Below, one piece after another: positions 43,693 through 55,659 of a stretch of DNA of 64,000 bases. The notes below the pieces were generated by a model, which was given only the letters and a program-made list of their open reading frames with translations, was not told where the DNA came from and did not search any database. The position numbers and the translations under genes are program-made. The stretch spans positions 161,774-225,773 of the forward strand of contig NZ_FMXM01000012.1 in the NCBI RefSeq assembly GCF_900103325.1. Direction: 5' to 3'. The DNA comes from Mesorhizobium qingshengii. GTDB taxonomy: Bacteria; Pseudomonadota; Alphaproteobacteria; Rhizobiales; Rhizobiaceae. The stretch's first letter is position 1. Each line of letters opens with the position of its first letter.

Positions 43693-44526
43693 TCAGGGAT
43701 GCATCATCCGGGCGGTGCCCGAGACCCTGATCGAGCTGCCCGGCGTCGGCGGAATGTCGGCATGCAAACGCGAGCGCATGCCCATGTCCTCGCCCTGCAC
43801 GATATCTATCGCACCGCCATGCGGCCAGCCAATGTCGCGCAGATAGCCGGCGAAGGCGGCCGTCGACGCTCCCGTTGCCGGGTCCTCATACACGCCACCG
43901 GAGGCGAACGGATTGCGCGTGTGGAACAGCCGAGGCGTTTCGGCATGGGCGAGCAAGATCGTCACCAGCCCTTCGCGCCGCATCAGGGCTTGTCCGGTTT
44001 TCAGATCGTAGCGCATGGCGGCCAGCGCCTCGCGCGACGTGAGCACCAGCACAAGATGGTCCGCGCCGCCATGGATCAAGGCCGGTGGAATGGCGGGGTC
44101 GAGATCGCCTGAAGTGTAACTGAACAGCGCCAGTGCCTCGGCAATCAGTTCCGGCGGCGCCGGCTTGCTGCGTGTCGGCGGAGACTGCAGGGCGGCGGCG
44201 ACGTTCGCGCCATCACGGAACCCTTCGACGGTGATGCTCGCCTGGTTGAGGGTCAACGGGAAAATCCCATCGCCAAACTGCCCGACCAGCGCCGCACCGA
44301 GGGCGATGGTGGCATGGCCGCAGAAGGGAACTTCCGATTCCGGCGAGAAATAGCGGACCCGCCAGCCATTGCCGTCGGGCGCGGCAAAGGCGGTTTCCGA
44401 GAACCCGACTTCGGCCGCCATGCGCTGCATCGCGGCTGCATCGGGCAAGACATCGCCTATCAGGACTCCGGCGGGATTGCCGCCGGCATCGCCATCCGAA
44501 AAGGCCGCGATTTTCAGTACGTCCAT
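43693..44526 (-). CDS. PhzF-family isomerase/epimerase-like protein
   Basis: 277 residues from MDVLKIAAFS. PhzF-fold features: GGNPAGVLIGD near the N-terminus, FSETAFAAPDGNGWRVRYFSPESEVPFCGHATIALG with a conserved glutamate, and the second half EDPATGASTAAFAGYL. The family acts on cyclic amino or hydroxy acids; role in this locus is not established. The gene follows xdhC after 99 bp on the same strand and precedes the dipeptidase cassette by 113 bp. Confidence 0.88.
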   Translation of the reverse strand: MDVLKIAAFSDGDAGGNPAGVLIGDVLPDAAAMQRMAAEVGFSETAFAAPDGNGWRVRYFSPESEVPFCGHATIALGAALVGQFGDGIFPLTLNQASITVEGFRDGANVAAALQSPPTRSKPAPPELIAEALALFSYTSGDLDPAIPPALIHGGADHLVLVLTSREALAAMRYDLKTGQALMRREGLVTILLAHAETPRLFHTRNPFASGGVYEDPATGASTAAFAGYLRDIGWPHGGAIDIVQGEDMGMRSRLHADIPPTPGSSIRVSGTARMMHP

Positions 44527-44625
44527 CTGCTTCCACCTCGTACTGCCAAAGCGCGCAGGAAACACCTTCCCAGGTGATTTGAGAACCGAAGAAATCGATG
44601 AGCAGCTGTGACCTGACCGATGAGG

Positions 44626-45531
44626 TTAGCCGGCTGTCACCTTGTCACACGGCGCCTGAAGGTCGGCATTTGACGCGGCTGTGTGAGCGACCAGCGCCGT
44701 CATGATCTCGGCGGCCGCGAGCGCCGCGATGACTTGCGGGCGCTTGTCCTTGACGCCATCTCCGCCGATCGGCGAGACGAGGCGGGCGAACTCCACTTCG
44801 CTGCCATCCGCCGATTTCAGGAACCAGTTCCTGAAGGTGGCTTTCTTGGTCTTCGAGCCGATCATGCCGACATAGGCGGTGTCGCCGCGTTTCAAGGCTT
44901 CGGCGACAATCAGGAAATCCAGCGCGTGGTCGTGGGTGAGGATGGCGAATGCGGAACCGGCCGGAGCGTTTCGCAGCTCGGCCTCAGGCATCGGCGTCAA
45001 CCGCGTCTCGATGGTTTCCGGCATGCCTTCCAGCGCCTCGGCCCGCGTCTCGATGACGACGCCGTGCACCGGAAGAAGTGCGATGGTCGAGGCCAACGCC
45101 TGACCGACATGACCACCGCCGAAGATGTAGACATGCGGCAGATGTGCCTCTTCGGCCTCCGCCGCAGCAATCAAATCGGCTGCACGTGCGGCATCGACGA
45201 GCCGGATCAGGACTTCGACGCGCCCGCCGCAGCACTGGCCGATCTCGGGGCCGAGCGGCACGTCGAGCGTCGCGCAGACCTCCCCAACCTCGATGCGGCT
45301 ATCCCGCCCTCTTGGGGAGGAGAAAAGCATCTGCCGTGCCTTGTCGATGGCCATGTATTCGAGCTGGCCGCCGCCGATGGTGCCAAAGATCGCCGCTTGC
45401 GAGACGAGCATGAAGGCGCCCTTCTCGCGCGGTGTCGAGCCTCTGGTGCCCGCCACTTCGACCAAAGCGATGCGGCCTTGACCAGCAAGGAAGTCTTTCA
45501 GACTCTGCACTTTCGAGTTCATCATTCGCAT
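44626..45531 (-). CDS. xdhC: Xanthine dehydrogenase accessory protein XdhC
   Basis: 301 residues. XdhC/CoxI pattern: LVEVAGTRGSTPREKGAFMLVS at the start, FGTIGGGQLEYMAIDKARQML, CCGGRVEVLI, and the Rossmann-like VYIFGGGHVGQALAS. XdhC sulfurates and inserts the molybdenum cofactor into xanthine dehydrogenase. The start is ambiguous among ATGs at 45531, 45525 and 45522. It is downstream of xdhB by 53 bp, in the same operon. Confidence 0.93.
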   Translation of the reverse strand: MRMMNSKVQSLKDFLAGQGRIALVEVAGTRGSTPREKGAFMLVSQAAIFGTIGGGQLEYMAIDKARQMLFSSPRGRDSRIEVGEVCATLDVPLGPEIGQCCGGRVEVLIRLVDAARAADLIAAAEAEEAHLPHVYIFGGGHVGQALASTIALLPVHGVVIETRAEALEGMPETIETRLTPMPEAELRNAPAGSAFAILTHDHALDFLIVAEALKRGDTAYVGMIGSKTKKATFRNWFLKSADGSEVEFARLVSPIGGDGVKDKRPQVIAALAAAEIMTALVAHTAASNADLQAPCDKVTAG

Positions 45532-45584
45532 TCCCGTGAGGGAAACATAGGCTTTTTCGGTCTGAATTGCACGTTCTGCCAGCC

Positions 45585-47929
45585 TCAGGCCTTGGCCTCG
45601 CCTTTCAGCCGCTCGATCGCCATCAGCACGCGTTCGGGTGTCGCGGGGGCATCAAGGCGCGGACAGATCTTGTGGTCGGCGACGCTCGCCACCGCGTCCG
45701 ACAGCGCATGCAGCACCGACATGCCGAGCGGGAAGGGCGGCTCGCCGACCGCCTTGGAGCGGTGGATCGTCGGCTCGCTTGCTTCCGGCCAGTCGGCCAA
45801 GGTCACGTTGAAGATCTTCGGTCGGTCGGAGGCGAGCGGGATCTTGTAGGTCGACGGCGCGTGGGTGCGCAGCCGGCCCCTCTCGTCCCACCACAGTTCC
45901 TCGGTGGTAAGCCAGCCCATACCCTGGATGAAGCCGCCCTCGACCTGGCCAAGGTCGATGGCGCGGTTCAGCGAGCGGCCGGTCTCGTGCAGGATATCGG
46001 TGCGCTCGACCATGTACTCGCCGGTCAGCGTGTCGACCGAGACTTCCGAGCACGAAGCTCCATAGGCGAAATAGTAGAAGGGACGGCCCTCGCCCTTGTC
46101 GCGGTTCCAGTGGATTTTCGGCGTCTTGTAGAAGCCCGCTGCTGAGAGCTGGATGCGGGCCATGTAGGCCTGCTTGACGAGGTCGGCGAAAGCGATCTCC
46201 TGGTTACCGATGCGCACCCGGTTGGGTAGGAATAGCACCTGGTCGCGCGGCACCTGGTATTTTTCAGCGGCGAAATCGGTCAGCCTATCCTTGATCTGGC
46301 GGGCGCCATTCTGCGCCGCCATGCCGTTGAGGTCGGTGCCGGACGACGCCGCCGTGGCCGAGGTGTTCGGCACCTTGCCGGTGGTGGTCGCGGTGATCTT
46401 CACCTGGTCGAGGTCGATCTGGAATTCTTCCGCCACCACCTGTGCCACCTTGACGTAGAGGCCTTGCCCCATCTCGGTGCCGCCATGGTTCAGATGCACC
46501 GAACCGTCGTTGTAGACATGCACCAGCGCGCCGGCCTGATTGTAGTGCGTGGCCGTGAACGAGATGCCGAACTTGACCGGCGTCAGCGCCAGCCCGCGCT
46601 TGATGAAGCGGCTGTTGGCGTTGAAGGCCGATATCTCGCGTCGCCGCCGCGCATAGCTGGCGCTTTCCTCCAGCTCGGCGACGATGCGCTGGATGATGTT
46701 GTCCTCGACCGTCTGATGGTAGGGCGTGATGTTGCGGTCCGAGGTGCCATAAAAGTTCTTCTTGCGGATCTCGAGCGGGTCCTTGCCGACGGCAAAGGCC
46801 ACTTCGTCGATGACGCGTTCGGCACCGACCATGCCTTGCGGACCGCCGAACCCACGAAAGGCGGTGTTCGACACGGTGTTGGTGTAGAGCGGCGCCGACT
46901 GGGCATGCACCGCCGGCCAGAAATAGGTGTTGTCGCAGTGGAATAGCGCGCGGTCTGTGACCGGGCCCGACAGATCCGCCGAGAAACCGCAGCGTGCGGC
47001 GAACATGAAATCGACGCCCAGAATGCTGCCTTCATCGTCGAAGCCGACCTCGTAGTCGATGAGGAAATCATGCCGCTTGCCGGTGGCGATCATGTCGTCG
47101 TCGCGGTCGGGCCGGATTTTCACGGCGCGACGGTGTTTCTTGGCAGCGATGGCTGCAAGCGCGGCAAACTGATTGCCTTGCGTTTCCTTGCCGCCGAAAC
47201 CGCCGCCCATGCGGCGGATTTCCACCGTGATGGCGTTGCTCGGCACGCCGAGCGCATGGCTGACCATGTGCTGGATTTCGCTCGGATGCTGGGTCGAGGA
47301 ATAGATGGTGACGTCCTGATCCTCGCCGGGAACGGCCATGGCGATATGGCCCTCGAGATAGAAATGCTCCTGGCCACCGACGCGCATTTTTCCTTTCAGC
47401 CGGCGCGGCGCCTGACGGATCGCTGTAGCGGCATCGCCGCGCTTCAGCGTGAGTGGGGGCGTGACGAGCTTGCCCTTCTTCGGATCGAGCGCGCCGATGT
47501 CGGTGACGAAAGGCAATTCCTTGTACTCGACCTTGGCCAGCCTGGTGGCACGTCGCGCCTGCTCGCGCGTTTCGGCAATGACGCAGAAGATCGGCTGGCC
47601 GAAGAACTCGACCTTACCGTCGGCGAGCACCGGCTCGTCGTGGCGGCCGGTCGGCGAAATGTCATTCTCGCCCGGCACGTCCTTTGCCGTCAGCACGTCG
47701 ACGACTCCGGGGGCTGCACGCACCGCCGAAAGGTCCATGCGTGTGATGGTGGCGTGCGCGGCAGCCGAAAGACCGAGGCAGCCATGCAGCGTGCCGGCAG
47801 GTTCCGGCATGTCGTCGATATAGACGGCGGTGCCGCTGACATGCTTGTGCGCGGAGTCATGACGCTGATCGGTGGCGACGCCGCCGGCGATCTTCTGCGC
47901 CTTCATATTGGGGGTGGCGTGCTTGTTCA

Positions 47930-47933
<4 letters not shown>
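45585..47933 (-). CDS. xdhB: Xanthine dehydrogenase molybdopterin-binding subunit
   Basis: 782 residues. Molybdenum-site motifs: GGGFGGKETQ, FRGFGGPQGM, GGTEMGQGLYVKVAQVVAEEF, and the catalytic glutamate in SKAVGEPPFPLG. It converts hypoxanthine and xanthine to urate together with XdhA. The start ATG overlaps the xdhA stop (ATGA). Length and motifs are normal; no lesion seen. Confidence 0.95.
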
Positions 47934-49411
<1,478 letters not shown>

Positions 49412-49414
49412 GCC

Positions 49415-49789
49415 TCAGCTCCCCCTGTAGGTCGAATAGCCGTAGGGCGAGACGAGCAGCGGCACATGGTAGTGCACCGGCTCGGCCATGCCGAAGCGGA
49501 TCGGCACGCTGTCAAGGAAGGCCGGCTCCGGCAGCTTTGTTCCCTGCCGCCGCAGATAGTCGCCGGCAGCGAACACCAGTTCGTATTCGCCGGTGCGGAA
49601 TTCCGCGCCCGCCAGCAGCGGCGCGTCGCAACGGCCATCGGCATTGGTGACAACAGTCTTCAGATGTGTCCGCGCGTCGCCGTTTAGGTGAAAAAGCGCG
49701 ATCGACAGCCCCGCCGCCGGCTTGCCGGTCGCCGTGTCGAGGACATGGGTCGTCAGACGCCCGCCATCGGCTTTCGACGTTTCTGCCAT
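49415..49789 (-). CDS. 5-Hydroxyisourate hydrolase (transthyretin-like)
   Basis: 124 residues from MAETSKADGG. It begins the fold with RLTTHVLDTATGKPAAGLSIALF and ends in the family signature PYGYSTYRGS. It converts 5-hydroxyisourate to OHCU, the step after PuuD. GGGAGG lies before the ATG. It is first in the hiuH-xdhA-xdhB-xdhC operon and divergent from the PuuE-UraD gene. Confidence 0.94.
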   Translation of the reverse strand: MAETSKADGGRLTTHVLDTATGKPAAGLSIALFHLNGDARTHLKTVVTNADGRCDAPLLAGAEFRTGEYELVFAAGDYLRRQGTKLPEPAFLDSVPIRFGMAEPVHYHVPLLVSPYGYSTYRGS

Positions 49790-49983
49790 TGGCCGCCTCC
49801 CATTTCCAGTATGAACGAATTGGCCCGATACAATCGAACATAGTGATGAATTGTGCGCCAATTAAAGGCCATGCATAAGTCCTGGTCGAGCGGAGCGCGA
49901 CAAAAACACTTTCAAAAATTTTCGGGGGAATGCGCTGGCAATCCTTTCGACTATCCTCACCCCAATATCCGGCAGGAGTGACA
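49790..49983. promoter_or_regulatory. Divergent promoter region of the purine genes
   Basis: 194 bp between hiuH and the PuuE-UraD fusion. It is visibly AT-richer than its flanks (for example ATACAATCGAACATAGTGATG and a stretch with five As, then TTTCAAAAATTTTC). Both directions must be initiated here; no specific operator was recognised by eye. Confidence 0.45.
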
Positions 49984-51402
49984 ATGCGTTACGAACGGGA
50001 CATGCGCGGCTACGGAGCCAATCCACCGGATCCGAAATGGCCTGGTGGTGCGCATGTCGCCGTACAGTTCGTCGTCAACTACGAGGAAGGCGGCGAGAAC
50101 TGCGTGCTGCACGGCGACAAGGCTTCGGAAGCCTTCCTGTCGGAAATCGTCGGCGCCGCACCCTGGGTGGGGCAGCGCCACTGGAACATGGAATCGATCT
50201 ACGAGTACGGCGCCCGCGCCGGTTTCTGGCGGCTCCATCGCCTGTTCACCGAGGCCAAGGTACCCGTAACCTGCTACGGCGTCGCCACCGCGCTCGCCCG
50301 GTCGCCCGACCAGGTCACGGCGATGCAGGAAGCCGACTGGGAGATCGCTTCGCATGGGTTGAAATGGATCGACTACCGCGACCACAGCGCCGAGGACGAG
50401 CGCCGCGATCTCGAAGCGGCGATCAAGCTGCATTATGAGGTGACGGGGACACGCCCGACCGGCTGGTACACGGGCCGCACCTCGGTCAACACGGTGCGGC
50501 TGGCGGCGGAAGAAGGCGGCTTCGACTATGTGTCGGACACCTATGACGACGAACTGCCTTATTGGTTCGAGCACGAGGGCGGCACACAGCTCATCATTCC
50601 CTATACGCTCGACGCCAACGACATGCGCTTCGCCACGCCGCAAGGGTTCAATTCGGGCGACCAGTTCTTCGCCTATCTGAAGGACAGCTTCGACACGCTC
50701 TATGCCGAGGGCAAGGAAGGGCGGCCGCGCATGATGAACATCGGCCTGCATTGCCGCCTCGTCGGGCGGCCCGGCCGGGTGGCGGCGCTGAAACGCTTCG
50801 TCGACTATGTGAAGTCGCACGACAAGGTCTGGCTGGCGCGACGCATCGATATCGCCAAGCACTGGCAAGAGGTCAATCCTTACCAGCCGGCGGAACTGCG
50901 TCCGTCGAAGATGGAATTCGAGACCTTCGTTCACACCTTCGGCGGCGTGTTCGAGCATTCGCCATGGATCGCCGAACGCGCCTATGAGCTGGAACTGGGC
51001 CCGGCGCACGACAGCTCAGGCGGCCTGCACAATGCGCTTTGCCGCATCTTCCGCGCCGCGAGCGAGATTGAGCGGCTCGGCGTGCTCAACGCCCATCCCG
51101 ACCTTGCCGGCAAACTGGCAAAAGCCAAGCGGCTGACGGCGGAATCGACCAGGGAACAGGCCTCGGCGGGCCTCGACGCGCTGACAGACAAGGAGCGCGA
51201 ACTGTTCTCCAAGCTCAATGCCGCCTACGTCACCACCTTCGGCTTCCCTTTCATCATCGCGGTGAAGGGCAAGACCAAGGAGGAAATCCTGGCGGAGTTC
51301 GAAACGCGCATCGGCAACAGTCGCGGCGTCGAATTCGAGACCGCCTGCAAACAGGTCGAGCGCATAGCGCTGCTCCGCCTCAAGGACATGCTTCCACAAT
51401 AG
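49984..51402 (+). CDS. Allantoinase PuuE fused to OHCU decarboxylase UraD
   Basis: 472 residues. Residues 1 to about 310 are the polysaccharide-deacetylase-like allantoinase PuuE (MRYERDMRGYGANPPDPKWPGGAHVAVQFVVNYEEGGE, GWYTGRTSVNTVRLA). The remainder is UraD (FGGVFEHSPWIAERAY, NAHPDLAGKL with the catalytic histidine, and REQASAGLDAL). The chain therefore joins OHCU decarboxylation to S-allantoin with allantoin ring opening to allantoate. The ATG at 49984 has CAGGAG upstream; the longer frame to 49930 does not. It heads the operon with the next genes. Confidence 0.94.
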   Translation: MRYERDMRGYGANPPDPKWPGGAHVAVQFVVNYEEGGENCVLHGDKASEAFLSEIVGAAPWVGQRHWNMESIYEYGARAGFWRLHRLFTEAKVPVTCYGVATALARSPDQVTAMQEADWEIASHGLKWIDYRDHSAEDERRDLEAAIKLHYEVTGTRPTGWYTGRTSVNTVRLAAEEGGFDYVSDTYDDELPYWFEHEGGTQLIIPYTLDANDMRFATPQGFNSGDQFFAYLKDSFDTLYAEGKEGRPRMMNIGLHCRLVGRPGRVAALKRFVDYVKSHDKVWLARRIDIAKHWQEVNPYQPAELRPSKMEFETFVHTFGGVFEHSPWIAERAYELELGPAHDSSGGLHNALCRIFRAASEIERLGVLNAHPDLAGKLAKAKRLTAESTREQASAGLDALTDKERELFSKLNAAYVTTFGFPFIIAVKGKTKEEILAEFETRIGNSRGVEFETACKQVERIALLRLKDMLPQ

Positions 51403-51412
51403 GTTTGAACCC

Positions 51413-52272
<860 letters not shown>

Positions 52273-52276
<4 letters not shown>

Positions 52277-52764
52277 CCCGCATCGTCGCGCGGCCGCTGA
52301 CCCGCGAGAGCTTTGCCGAGTTCGGCGACGTCATCGACATGAGCGGCAGCAATCACTACCCTATCAATGGCGGCAAGGCCGAGCGCTACCACGATCTCGC
52401 CACCGCGGAAGCGGCAGGGCCGAACGCCCGCGTGCTGATCTCGATGGTGCGCGGCAAACCTTACGAATTGCCGCTGAAGCTGAGCATGGTCGAGCGCCAC
52501 CCCCTTGGCAGCCAGGCCTTTATCCCGCTGTCGCCGCGCCCGTTCCTGGTCGTCGTCTGCCATGACGGCGACGAGGGACCGGGCGAGCCGCACGCGTTCA
52601 TCACCGCGCCCGGACAAGGCATCAACTATTCCCGCAATCTCTGGCACGGCGTGCTGACGCCGATCGGCGAGACGCAGGATTTCCTGATCGTAGACCGTGG
52701 CGGCGACGGCTCCAATCTCGAAGAATTCCATTTCTCGCACGCCTACGAGATCCATCTCCCATAA
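52273..52764 (+). CDS. allA: Ureidoglycolate lyase
   Basis: 163 residues from a GTG start overlapping the upstream stop (GTGA). AllA-family pattern: ARPLTRESFAEFGDVID, SMVERHPLGSQAFIPLSPRPFLVVVC, and INYSRNLWHGVLTPIG. It cleaves ureidoglycolate to glyoxylate and urea, the end of the pathway. Normal length. Confidence 0.93.
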
Positions 52765-52772
52765 TTTTTTGT

Positions 52773-52816
52773 GCATGTCGTTACCCCAAAACCGAGGGCA
52801 CTTTTGGGCGACATGC
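52773..52816. repeat. Palindromic intergenic repeat, copy 2
   Basis: GCATGTCG (52773-52780) pairs with CGACATGC (52809-52816), and CCCAAAA (52785-52791) pairs with TTTTGGG (52802-52808), with a 4-base bulge (TTAC) on the left arm and a 10-base loop. This is the same architecture as the copy at 8357-8404. It lies between allA and the deaminase gene. Confidence 0.85.
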
Positions 52817-52832
52817 AGCAGGAGACCCGAAA

Positions 52833-53426
<594 letters not shown>

Positions 53427-53508
53427 CGCGGATTGACCAGTCGAATTCGTTGGCTGGCCCACGACGCGACCCCACCGGCTCCATCATCTGGCGATCCTGG
53501 AGTCCCTC

Positions 53509-55494
53509 ATGAAAACCGTCACCGAATTTCCCCGCAAGGTCGTCGAATTTCCGGACATGGCCATCGTCATGCCGGATGGCTGCCGGCTGTCGGCGCGGGT
53601 GTGGATGCCGGAGGATGCCGGCGATGAGCCGGTGCCGGCGATCCTCGAGCACCTGCCCTACCGCAAGCGCGACGGCACGATTTTTCGCGATCAGCTGACG
53701 CATCCCTATTTTGCCGGTCACGGTTATGCCTCGATCCGTGTCGACATGCGCGGCAATGGCGATTCCGAAGGGTTGATGGACGACGAATATTCCGAGCAGG
53801 AATTGCAGGACGCCTGCGACGTCATCGCCTGGGCGGCAAGCCAGCCCTGGTGCAACGGCAATGTCGGCATGATGGGCATTTCCTGGGGCGGCTTCAACTG
53901 CCTGCAGGTGGCGGCCAAGCAGCCGCCGGCGCTGAAGGCGGTGATCAGCCTGTGCTCGACCGTCGACCGCTATGCCGACGACATCCACTACAAGGGCGGC
54001 TGCCTGCTGATCGAGAATTTCGGCTGGGCATCGACGATGCTCTCCTATTCGTCGCGGCCGCCGGACCCGCTCTTGGCCGGCGACGTCAGGTGGCGCGATC
54101 TCTGGCTGACAAGGCTTCAGAACCAGCCCTTCCTGGCACCGCTATGGCTGAAGCATCAGCACCGCGACGCCTACTGGAAACGCGGCTCGATCTGCGAGGA
54201 TTTTTCCGCCGTCCATGCGGCGGTGCTGTCGATCGGCGGCTGGCATGACGGCTACCGCAACACCGTCTCGCATCTCGCCACGAACATCGAAGCCCCGGTC
54301 AAGGGCATCATTGGTCCCTGGATTCACAAATACCCACACTACGCGGCACCCAAGCCCGCCATCGGTTTCCTGCAGGAAGCGCTGCGCTGGTGGGACCATT
54401 GGCTGAAGGGTATCGATACCGGTGTCGAAGCCGACCCGACCTACCGTGCCTATGTGATGGACAGCGTGCGCCCGGCACGCTGGCACCCCCAGCGGCCGGG
54501 CCGCTGGGTGGCGGAACAGGAGTGGCCATCGCCCACCATCAAGACTCAAGTGATTGAGCTTGTTCCGGAGGGCAGCAAGGCGGCGATCGTCGCCTCGCCG
54601 CAGAGCTGCGGCCTCGCGGGCGGCGAGTATTTTCCGTTCACCTTCGGCCCGGAACTGCCGGGCGACCAGCGCCCCGACGATGCGCTGTCGGTGTGTTTCG
54701 ACCAGCCGCCGCTCACCGAGGCGATCGACATCGTCGGCGCGCCCGAAGTCGAGGTCCACCTATCCTCCGACCGTCCGCAGGCCAACATCGCGATCCGGCT
54801 GTGCGACGTGCATCCCGATGGCGCCTCGGAACTGATCTCCTATGGTGTGCTCAACCTGACGCACCGCAACTCGCACGAATTCCCGCAAGCGCTGGTGCCC
54901 GGCGAAACCGTGTCGGCGCGCGTGGTGCTCGATCAATGCGCCTATCGCGTGCCAGCAGGCCACCACCTGCGTATTGCCGTTTCGAACGCATATTGGCCGA
55001 TGATCTGGCCGTCGCCAGAACCGGTTCAGCTCACCATGTCGGCCGCGACGCTGTCCTTGCCATTGCGCCCGTTGGCGACAGGCGCCGAAGTGACGTTCGC
55101 CGAACCGGAAGGCGCCACCCCCTGGGCAACGGAAACCGTCCGCGCCACCAGTTCCGAGCGCCATGTCGATCGCGACGAGAAGAGCGGAATTGTCACGCTT
55201 TCCATAGTGGACGATTTCGGCGAAGTGCGCGATCTCGCCCATGGGCTGGTCAATGGCAGCATTGCCCGCGAGACCTGGACGATCCATCCCGACGATCCGC
55301 TATCGGCCTCGGGAAAGACGCACTGGACGCAAACCCTGTCGCGAAATGGATGGTCGGTGCGCACGGAGACATCGGCGGAAATGCGATCCGATGCGCAAAA
55401 CTTCATCGTCAGTGCCAGAATCGAGGCCTACGAGGGCGAAATGCTCGTCTTCGAGCGCAATTTCGAGGAAAAGGTGCCGCGCGCACTCCTTTGA
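53509..55494 (+). CDS. CocE/NonD-family serine hydrolase
   Basis: 661 residues. Alpha/beta-hydrolase with the X-Pro dipeptidyl-peptidase/CocE architecture: nucleophile elbow GMMGISWGGFNCLQ, a PWIHKYPH segment bearing the catalytic histidine, and a C-terminal jelly-roll. Cytoplasmic, no signal peptide. It could release acyl or peptidyl groups from imported compounds; it stands 82 bp after the deaminase gene and 165 bp before the peptide-type ABC transporter genes, and may process what that transporter imports. Confidence 0.86.
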   Translation: MKTVTEFPRKVVEFPDMAIVMPDGCRLSARVWMPEDAGDEPVPAILEHLPYRKRDGTIFRDQLTHPYFAGHGYASIRVDMRGNGDSEGLMDDEYSEQELQDACDVIAWAASQPWCNGNVGMMGISWGGFNCLQVAAKQPPALKAVISLCSTVDRYADDIHYKGGCLLIENFGWASTMLSYSSRPPDPLLAGDVRWRDLWLTRLQNQPFLAPLWLKHQHRDAYWKRGSICEDFSAVHAAVLSIGGWHDGYRNTVSHLATNIEAPVKGIIGPWIHKYPHYAAPKPAIGFLQEALRWWDHWLKGIDTGVEADPTYRAYVMDSVRPARWHPQRPGRWVAEQEWPSPTIKTQVIELVPEGSKAAIVASPQSCGLAGGEYFPFTFGPELPGDQRPDDALSVCFDQPPLTEAIDIVGAPEVEVHLSSDRPQANIAIRLCDVHPDGASELISYGVLNLTHRNSHEFPQALVPGETVSARVVLDQCAYRVPAGHHLRIAVSNAYWPMIWPSPEPVQLTMSAATLSLPLRPLATGAEVTFAEPEGATPWATETVRATSSERHVDRDEKSGIVTLSIVDDFGEVRDLAHGLVNGSIARETWTIHPDDPLSASGKTHWTQTLSRNGWSVRTETSAEMRSDAQNFIVSARIEAYEGEMLVFERNFEEKVPRALL

Positions 55495-55659
55495 GCCTCG
55501 ATTGAGGCTCGCTTTCATTGGTCCAAATGCGACGCGCGATTTACGCCACGGCATGTCGCATTCGGTCTTGCTTACCGCTTTCCCTTGCGGTCATTATTCT
55601 CCTCACAAGAAACAAGAAAATCGGCCGCAGAGTCGAACCAACAGAGTGAGGAACTCAAC

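Noticed and set aside
45585..46053. Antisense and alternative frames of 100-200 codons inside the xanthine dehydrogenase genes
   Set aside because: GC-rich third positions create many such frames; none has a recognised motif or a ribosome-binding site.
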